This document shows, one piece after another, positions 1 to 5,327 of a stretch of DNA of 5,327 nt; the stretch's first letter is position 1, and every line of letters begins with the position of its first letter. The stretch is taken from the NCBI GenBank assembly GCA_027457185.1, contig DAIDTN010000046.1, positions 1 to 5,327 on the forward strand, in the 5' to 3' direction. Source of the DNA: Burkholderiales bacterium (GTDB lineage: Bacteria; Pseudomonadota; Gammaproteobacteria; Burkholderiales; SG8-39). The notes beneath the pieces are model-generated. The model made no database searches. It had not been told where the DNA came from and worked only from the letters and a program-made list of their open reading frames with translations. Position numbers and translations under genes: made by a program.

Positions 1-1122
1 GTCCTCTTCGGTCATGTTGATGTAGACCTCGGCCATATAAATGGTCTGATGCCCCAGAATCTGGCGCAGCACGTGCGCGTTTCTCACCAGTCGCGCGTAG
101 TAGGTGCCGCCCAGGTGGCGCAGGTCCCGGAACTGGAGTTGCGGGAGGTTCGCCTTTTTGCGCACGCCATCCCAGGCGCATTTGACCGCGTTGGGGGTCA
201 TCGGAAAAACCTTGCCCGAGGGGTCGCGCGGAAGCTTGCTAAGGAGTTCCACCACGCGCCGGGAAAGCGGTACGGTGACGGTGATGGTTTTGGTCTTGTA
301 GAGCACTGCGCAGCGGCCCTCGAGGTCAAGGTCGGACCAGCGCAGTTTGAGCAGGCTTTTTCGGCGCGCGGTGAGGAAGATGGCCGTATCAACCAGGGGC
401 CAAAACCAGGGGTTGTCGCACTGTTCAAGCGCCGCATAGAGGCGGCCGTACTCTGCCTTGGTGAGCCGCACGAAACGATGCTCCGAGCCGCCGAGCTTCA
501 CCCCGAGGCAGGGGTTTGAAAATTTCGTCCAATACCAAGCGGTCATCGCGGTGTTGAAGAGCGATTTCAGCAGCGCGACCTCCTTTTGTATCGTGCTCGG
601 AGAAAGCCCGTCGAGCACCATGGTCGCGAAGAGTTCGTCGATGTGGGTGCGGCGGATGGCCGAGACGCGCATGCAGGCAAGTTTGCCGATGAAGGCGTAG
701 GTGCGTGCCGAGTGCTCGCGGCGCGCGTTGAGGTGCGCCTTCCAGCCCTCGGAGACGCGTTTTTCGATGTCTTCGGGCTGCCACTGGATGAGCGCGGCTT
801 TGCCGGCATCGTCCGACCCGAGGCGCAGGGGCTGCAGGCCTGCCGCCTGCAGGTAATGCCCGATGCGGTTCAGTTCCTGCACCGCGCCGCGTTTCGTGAC
901 GGTGTAGAGTGTCGCGTAGTGCGCGAGCGCCTGGGCGAGGTTTACCTGTGTCGGTCCGCCAAGTTCCGGGGCGTGTTCGCTTGTTTTATCCGCCTCGTTG
1001 TCGGCGGCCCATAGTTTCGCTTCCGCGTGCTCGCCCAGGCAGAATTGCCGGGTCACCACGTGACCGGAGGCGTCGCGCGCTTCGGCGCGATAGCCCCCCC
1101 GATACTTGAATACGGTTGCCAT
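1..1122 (-). CDS. Tyrosine recombinase (phage/island-type integrase), C-terminus cut by window edge
   Basis: Catalyses site-specific integration and excision of the neighbouring element through a phosphotyrosine intermediate. The frame is open for 374 codons from ATG 1122 to the left edge. Residues 3-45 (KYRGGYRAEARDASG) resemble an arm-type DNA-binding domain, about 60-200 fit a helical core-binding domain, and 215-374 are the catalytic domain. Visible catalytic elements are box I TARRKSLLKLRW (251-262, Arg probably R253), a beta-hairpin lysine (K276 or K278), box II FRDLRH (331-336, Arg R335), LGH (H358), and the likely nucleophile Y367, nine residues after H358 as in the family. Oddities: box I lacks the Gly usually found between Thr and Ala, and the first position of HxxR is Arg (R332). 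Only the extreme C-terminus should be missing. The start is supported by AAAGGA nine bases upstream. The gene reads away from the adjacent tRNA-Asn. Family assignment is firm; the subfamily is not resolved. Confidence 0.93.
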   Translation of the reverse strand, partial: MATVFKYRGGYRAEARDASGHVVTRQFCLGEHAEAKLWAADNEADKTSEHAPELGGPTQVNLAQALAHYATLYTVTKRGAVQELNRIGHYLQAAGLQPLRLGSDDAGKAALIQWQPEDIEKRVSEGWKAHLNARREHSARTYAFIGKLACMRVSAIRRTHIDELFATMVLDGLSPSTIQKEVALLKSLFNTAMTAWYWTKFSNPCLGVKLGGSEHRFVRLTKAEYGRLYAALEQCDNPWFWPLVDTAIFLTARRKSLLKLRWSDLDLEGRCAVLYKTKTITVTVPLSRRVVELLSKLPRDPSGKVFPMTPNAVKCAWDGVRKKANLPQLQFRDLRHLGGTYYARLVRNAHVLRQILGHQTIYMAEVYINMTEED

Positions 1123-1131
1123 GTTGCTTCG

Positions 1132-1137
1132 TCCTTT
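1132..1137 (-). promoter_or_regulatory. Ribosome binding site of the integrase
   Basis: On the minus strand AAAGGA stands nine bases before ATG 1122. It is the best Shine-Dalgarno match near the N-terminus and fixes the integrase start. I see no strong promoter for the gene: TATAAA lies further upstream on the same strand, but without a convincing -35 partner. Confidence 0.6.
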
Positions 1138-1202
1138 GTGTTGCAGACGAAGCCGTATAGAGGATGCGTTTATACCGTTGCCGGAAGGGCTGTGCGCGGC
1201 GC

Positions 1203-1223
1203 CAACTATCAGCGCAACTATCA
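1203..1223. repeat. Tandem 9-bp direct repeat between tRNA-Asn and integrase
   Basis: CAACTATCA occurs at 1203-1211 and again at 1215-1223, a period of 12 bp. It lies between the tRNA 3' end and the integrase start, where arm-type integrase or recombination-directionality-factor sites usually occur. The binding role is inference; the repeat itself is exact. Confidence 0.5.
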
Positions 1224-1292
1224 ACGGCAGCACTTAGGGCAAATACAACGCACGCCCGCTGAGAAAGGCTTGGGAAATCAGGCTGTTTGCAG

Positions 1293-1368
1293 TGGCTCCC
1301 CGACCAGGGCTCGAACCTGGGACCTGCGGATTAACAGTCCGTCGCTCTACCAGCTGAGCTATCGGGGA
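1293..1368 (-). tRNA. tRNA-Asn (anticodon GUU)
   Basis: The minus strand folds into a complete 76-nt cloverleaf. The 7-bp acceptor stem pairs TCCCCGA with TCGGGGA, followed by discriminator G and an encoded CCA at 1295-1293. The D-arm contains AGCTCAGCTGGTAGAGC, the anticodon loop CTGTTAA carries GTT, and the T-arm has the GGTTCGAGCC signature. The sequence strongly resembles bacterial tRNA-Asn. The gene is intact although it borders an integrated element, consistent with the element regenerating the 3' end on insertion. No terminator is visible between it and the integrase downstream on the same strand. Confidence 0.97.
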
Positions 1369-1373
1369 ACGGT

Positions 1374-1394
1374 GAACCCGGTTGAGCCGGGTTC
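1374..1394. repeat. 8-bp perfect inverted repeat in the tRNA-Asn leader
   Basis: GAACCCGG and CCGGGTTC form a perfect 8-bp stem around a 5-base loop, five bases from the mature tRNA 5' end and downstream of the predicted transcription start. No T-run follows on either strand, so it does not look like an intrinsic terminator. It could be a leader hairpin in the precursor tRNA that is removed by RNase P. Confidence 0.6.
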
Positions 1395-1406
1395 AGGAAG
1401 GCGCGT

Positions 1407-1435
1407 ATTTTAATGGCTGGGGGTGGGCGGGTCAA
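1407..1435 (-). promoter_or_regulatory. sigma70-type promoter of tRNA-Asn
   Basis: On the minus strand TTGACC (1435-1430) and TAAAAT (1412-1407) are separated by exactly 17 bp, a near-consensus -35/-10 pair. Just after the -10 comes ACGCGCC, a GC-rich discriminator typical of stable-RNA promoters under stringent control. Transcription should begin near 1400, giving a leader of about 30 nt before the tRNA. Confidence 0.8.
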
Positions 1436-1535
1436 TTGATATTGAGCTGCGCATAAGGCGGACGACAATTTCCGCCCCGGAAACGCGATCGCCTTGTTCG
1501 CGCTGTGCGCCTGTCGCGGTGAACGCGTGTGGGGC

Positions 1536-2753
1536 TCAGCGTATCACCTTGGCGATGGCATCGGCGGAGTAGTCGATGTTCTTGGTGTTGAGCGCGGCCA
1601 CGCAAATGCGCCCGCTCTCGATCGCATACACCGCGAATTCCTCGCGCATGCGCACCACCTGCTCCTTGGTCAGGCCGGAGTAGGAGAACATGCCGCGCTG
1701 TTGGGTGATAAAGCTGAAATTCGCGCCGGGTACGCGGGCATGAATTTTCTCGACCAGCAGCTTGCGCATCGACTTGATGCGGTCGCGCATCTGCCCAAGC
1801 TCCTGCTCCCACAGGGTGCGCAACTCCGGACTGGCCAACACGGCGGCGACGATCTTGCTGCCATGGGTGGGCGGGTTGGAGTAATTGCTGCGCACCAGGC
1901 GCTTGATCTGCGACAGGACGCGCGCTCCTTCCTCGCTGGTTCCGGCAATCACGTTCAGGCTGCCCACGCGCTCGCCGTAGAGCGAGAACGACTTGGAAAA
2001 CGAGTTCGCCACGAGCAGCGGCATGCCGCTCTGCGCAAACAGGCGTACCGCGCTGCCGTCGGCGTCGATGCCATCGCCAAAACCATGGTAGGCGATGTCG
2101 AGGAAAGGCACCAGGCCGCGCGCAGCCATGCTCTGGGCTACGCCGGCCCATTGCGCTTCGCTCAGGTCGACCCCGGTCGGGTTGTGGCAGCAGGCATGCA
2201 GCAGCACGATATCGCCGGCCGGCATCGCTTTGAGCGCGGACAGCATGCGGTCGAAGTCAACGCCGCGGGTCTTGGCGTCGTAATAGGGATAGGTATTGAC
2301 CTTGAAACCGGCGCTTTCAAACACCGCGCGGTGGTTTTCCCAGCTCGGGTCGCTGATCCATAGCCCGGCATTGGGTGCGGTGCGGTGCAGGAAATCGGCG
2401 CCCACCCTGAGACCGCCGGTGCCGCCCAGCGACTGAACGGTGATGATGCGGCCCTCCTTCAGCGCCGGGCTGTCGGCGCCGAACACCAGGCCCTGCACCG
2501 CTTTGTCATAGGCGGCGAGGCCGTCGATCGGCAGGTAATTGCGCGCCACCGGCTGCTCCACCAGCGTGCGCTCGGCGCGGCGCACGCACTCCAGCAGCGG
2601 CACCTTGCCGTCGTCCCCGGTATATACGCCTACGCCCAAATTGACCTTTCTCGGGTTTTTGTCGGCGTTGTAGGCTTCGGTCAGGCCCAGGATAGGGTCG
2701 CGCGGCGCCATTTGCACGCCGGCGAGCAGAGAGGGGGAGTGAGGGGCGTTCAT
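1536..2753 (-). CDS. tyrB: Aromatic-amino-acid/aspartate aminotransferase (class I, PLP-dependent)
   Basis: A cytosolic pyridoxal-phosphate enzyme that transfers amino groups between aspartate or aromatic amino acids and 2-oxoglutarate. The 405 residues match the usual length of about 400. Visible active-site elements are GGTGGLRVG (110-118, cofactor phosphate), W138 in SDPSWENH, N191 in CCHNPTG, D219 and Y222 in FLDIAYHGFG, Schiff-base lysine K254 in NSFSKSFSLYGERVG, R262, R288 before NYSNPP (side-chain carboxylate site) and R382 in SGRICVA (alpha-carboxylate). Remembered E. coli sequences make it closer to TyrB (FGAD, SFSK-FSLYGERVG, FSYSGL, LNT) than to AspC; substrate preference cannot be read from sequence. 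ATG 2753 is chosen because the alignable part starts soon after it and a promoter lies just upstream; an in-frame extension to 2879 would run antisense into uvrB. M15 is an alternative start. No clear terminator follows. Confidence 0.93.
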   Translation of the reverse strand: MNAPHSPSLLAGVQMAPRDPILGLTEAYNADKNPRKVNLGVGVYTGDDGKVPLLECVRRAERTLVEQPVARNYLPIDGLAAYDKAVQGLVFGADSPALKEGRIITVQSLGGTGGLRVGADFLHRTAPNAGLWISDPSWENHRAVFESAGFKVNTYPYYDAKTRGVDFDRMLSALKAMPAGDIVLLHACCHNPTGVDLSEAQWAGVAQSMAARGLVPFLDIAYHGFGDGIDADGSAVRLFAQSGMPLLVANSFSKSFSLYGERVGSLNVIAGTSEEGARVLSQIKRLVRSNYSNPPTHGSKIVAAVLASPELRTLWEQELGQMRDRIKSMRKLLVEKIHARVPGANFSFITQQRGMFSYSGLTKEQVVRMREEFAVYAIESGRICVAALNTKNIDYSADAIAKVIR

Positions 2754-2755
2754 CG

Positions 2756-2764
2756 TGCTAGACT
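2756..2764 (+). promoter_or_regulatory. Possible extended -10 promoter element for uvrB
   Basis: TGCTAGACT fits an extended -10 (TGN followed by a hexamer matching TATAAT at four positions). No good -35 lies upstream, as expected for this class. It would start transcription near 2771, about 26 nt before TTG 2797. No LexA-type operator is recognisable nearby. The support is weak. Confidence 0.3.
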
Positions 2765-2796
2765 TTCGCGTTTTGTTGAAGCTCCAATTGTACCCC

Positions 2797-4845
<2,049 letters not shown>

Positions 4846-4903
4846 AACGGCGTATCAAATGCCATCGCATGCCAAGAGCAGCCATTGCGCGCTCGCGCGC
4901 GCC

Positions 4904-4954
4904 AACCGTGTTTTCCGCACGGATGAAAAGCGTATCCGCACGGAAAACACGGTT
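4904..4954. repeat. 51-bp two-tier inverted repeat downstream of uvrB
   Basis: AACCGTGTTTTCCG (4904-4917) is perfectly complementary to 4941-4954. Inside it, symmetric CA/CA mismatches flank a second stem, CGGAT (4920-4924) with ATCCG (4934-4938), around a 9-base loop. The structure totals 19 base pairs. No T-tract follows on either strand, so it is not a standard intrinsic terminator. It contains two direct copies of TCCGCACGGA, 21 bp apart. Confidence 0.75.
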
Positions 4955-4958
4955 ATTG

Positions 4959-4988
4959 ATAAAACCGAGAACAGGACGGGGGTTTTAT
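4959..4988. repeat. 8-bp inverted repeat in the uvrB/DUF2889 spacer
   Basis: ATAAAACC (4959-4966) is perfectly complementary to GGTTTTAT (4981-4988) across a 14-base loop. It sits between the two larger inverted repeats and is AT-richer than its surroundings. Its function is unknown. Confidence 0.5.
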
Positions 4989-5001
4989 ACAAGATCGCCG
5001 A

Positions 5002-5034
5002 TTGCGCGCGGATGTGCTTTTCATCCGTGCGCAA
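5002..5034. repeat. 13-bp stem-loop in the uvrB/DUF2889 spacer
   Basis: TTGCGCGCGGATG (5002-5014) pairs with CATCCGTGCGCAA (5022-5034) around the 7-base loop TGCTTTT. Twelve pairs are Watson-Crick and one would be G-U in RNA. The right half (5016-5031) is also exactly complementary to 4916-4931 in the first inverted repeat, so the two can pair in an alternative fold. No T-run follows. Confidence 0.7.
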
Positions 5035-5044
5035 GCGACGATCC

Positions 5045-5068
5045 GCGCGGACGGGTTTTTGTCCGCGC
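5045..5068. repeat. 8-bp GC-rich stem-loop before the DUF2889 gene
   Basis: GCGCGGAC (5045-5052) pairs perfectly with GTCCGCGC (5061-5068). The loop is GGGTTTTT and AAAAA follows. The T-run is in the loop rather than after the stem, so it is not a canonical terminator in either direction. It overlaps the palindrome TCCGCGCGGA at 5042-5051 and ends 30 bp before the next start codon, so it would lie in that gene's leader. Confidence 0.6.
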
Positions 5069-5084
5069 AAAAAGCTACTTGACC

Positions 5085-5090
5085 AAAGGA
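5085..5090 (+). promoter_or_regulatory. Ribosome binding site of the DUF2889 gene
   Basis: AAAGGA ends eight bases before ATG 5099, a good Shine-Dalgarno at standard spacing. It decides this start and shows independent translation initiation after the structured spacer. Confidence 0.7.
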
Positions 5091-5098
5091 ACCAGACC

Positions 5099-5327
5099 AT
5101 GAACTTGCCGCCGCCGGCGCCGCGCAAACACAGACATACCCGAAACATCAGCTGCGAGGGCTATCAGCGCGAGGACGGATTGTGGGACATCGAGGCGCGC
5201 ATCGTCGACACCAAGCCGTTTGCCTATCGCGAGCCGTTTCGCGGCCTGCGCACGCCGGGCGAAGCCGTACATGACATGGCGCTGCGGCTGACCATCGATA
5301 ACGTTATGGTGGTGCGCGATATTGAGG
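5099..5327 (+). CDS. DUF2889 domain protein, N-terminal part (runs off right edge)
   Basis: The frame is open from ATG 5099 to the window end, giving 76 complete codons. The start MNLPPPAPRKHRHTR is followed by CEGYQREDGLWDIEARIVDTK, a stretch I recognise from DUF2889 proteins, which typically begin with a proline-rich leader, then an H-TR pair, a C-G-RDDGLWDIEG-like block, and later a PG-(P)-(H/V)HDM-LRLT(I/V)D block, here TPGEAVHDMALRLTID. The protein appears soluble, with no signal peptide or membrane segment in the visible part. No molecular function is established for the family to my knowledge, and the neighbours do not suggest one. It is codirectional with uvrB but separated by a 253-bp structured spacer, so operon membership is doubtful. 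The C-terminal part is outside the window. Confidence 0.85.
   Translation, partial: MNLPPPAPRKHRHTRNISCEGYQREDGLWDIEARIVDTKPFAYREPFRGLRTPGEAVHDMALRLTIDNVMVVRDIE

Larger units (their letters stand above)
1..1292. mobile_element. Edge of a tRNA-Asn-integrated genomic island or prophage
   Basis: An integrase gene lies 170 bp from the 3' end of an intact tRNA gene, the classic arrangement for elements that recombine into the 3' portion of a tRNA and restore it. The backbone genes (aminotransferase, uvrB) lie only on the other side of the tRNA, so the element extends leftwards. The spacer 1123-1292 contains no plausible gene; it holds a 9-bp direct repeat and the integrase ribosome binding site. 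The right boundary is inferred to lie within or just after the tRNA 3' end. The matching repeat at the far end is not in this window, so the crossover site cannot be fixed. Confidence 0.65.

Noticed and set aside
1027..1413. Plus-strand frame of 128 codons containing SPTRARTWDLRINSPSLYQL
   Set aside because: That stretch is the reverse-strand translation of the tRNA-Asn gene, a common spurious annotation.
1457..1476. Possible terminator of the aminotransferase gene (GGCGGA/TCCGCC)
   Set aside because: The stem has only six pairs and is followed on the minus strand by TTATGCG, not a T-run.
1485..1492. GCGATCGC octamer
   Set aside because: It is a single occurrence in GC-rich DNA, with nothing around it to suggest a functional site.
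4904..4954. Intrinsic terminator of uvrB
   Set aside because: The stem is strong, but there is no T-tract after it on either strand; rho-dependent or no termination is equally possible.
4956..4991. Promoter for the DUF2889 gene from TTGATA and TATACA
   Set aside because: The spacing of 24 bp is too long for a sigma70 promoter.
4855..5148. Minus-strand 97-codon frame over the post-uvrB spacer
   Set aside because: It reads through the inverted repeats and opposite the start of the DUF2889 gene, with no ribosome binding site or family resemblance noted.

Overview
The window looks like a GC-rich Gram-negative chromosome, most likely a betaproteobacterium. Three things suggest this: UvrB and the aminotransferase are closest to proteobacterial forms I remember, a divergent aminotransferase/uvrB pair is familiar from Betaproteobacteria, and the last gene is a DUF2889 protein of the type common there. 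This placement comes from recall, not from a search.

Layout. (1) 1-1292 is the edge of an integrated element. A tyrosine recombinase gene on the minus strand starts at 1122 and runs off the left end. A 170-bp spacer holding a short direct repeat separates it from the 3' end of a tRNA. (2) 1293-1435 is a minus-strand tRNA-Asn(GUU) gene with encoded CCA, an 8-bp inverted repeat in its leader and a good sigma70 promoter. It is the probable attachment site. (3) 1536-2753 is a complete minus-strand gene for a TyrB/AspC-type class I aminotransferase. (4) 2754-2796 is a very short divergent spacer whose promoters appear to overlap the neighbouring coding sequences. (5) 2797-4845 is a complete uvrB, with an uncertain start codon. 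(6) 4846-5098 is a 253-bp spacer packed with inverted repeats and no convincing gene. (7) 5099 to the right edge is the N-terminal part of a DUF2889 protein.

How it fits together. From the tRNA rightwards, the genes are ordinary chromosomal backbone: a tRNA, amino-acid metabolism and nucleotide excision repair. To the left is acquired DNA, integrated at the 3' end of tRNA-Asn, so the element's cargo and its far attachment site lie outside the window. Both genes that run off the window ends (integrase and DUF2889) are open in frame up to the edge. The least explained part is the structured spacer after uvrB.
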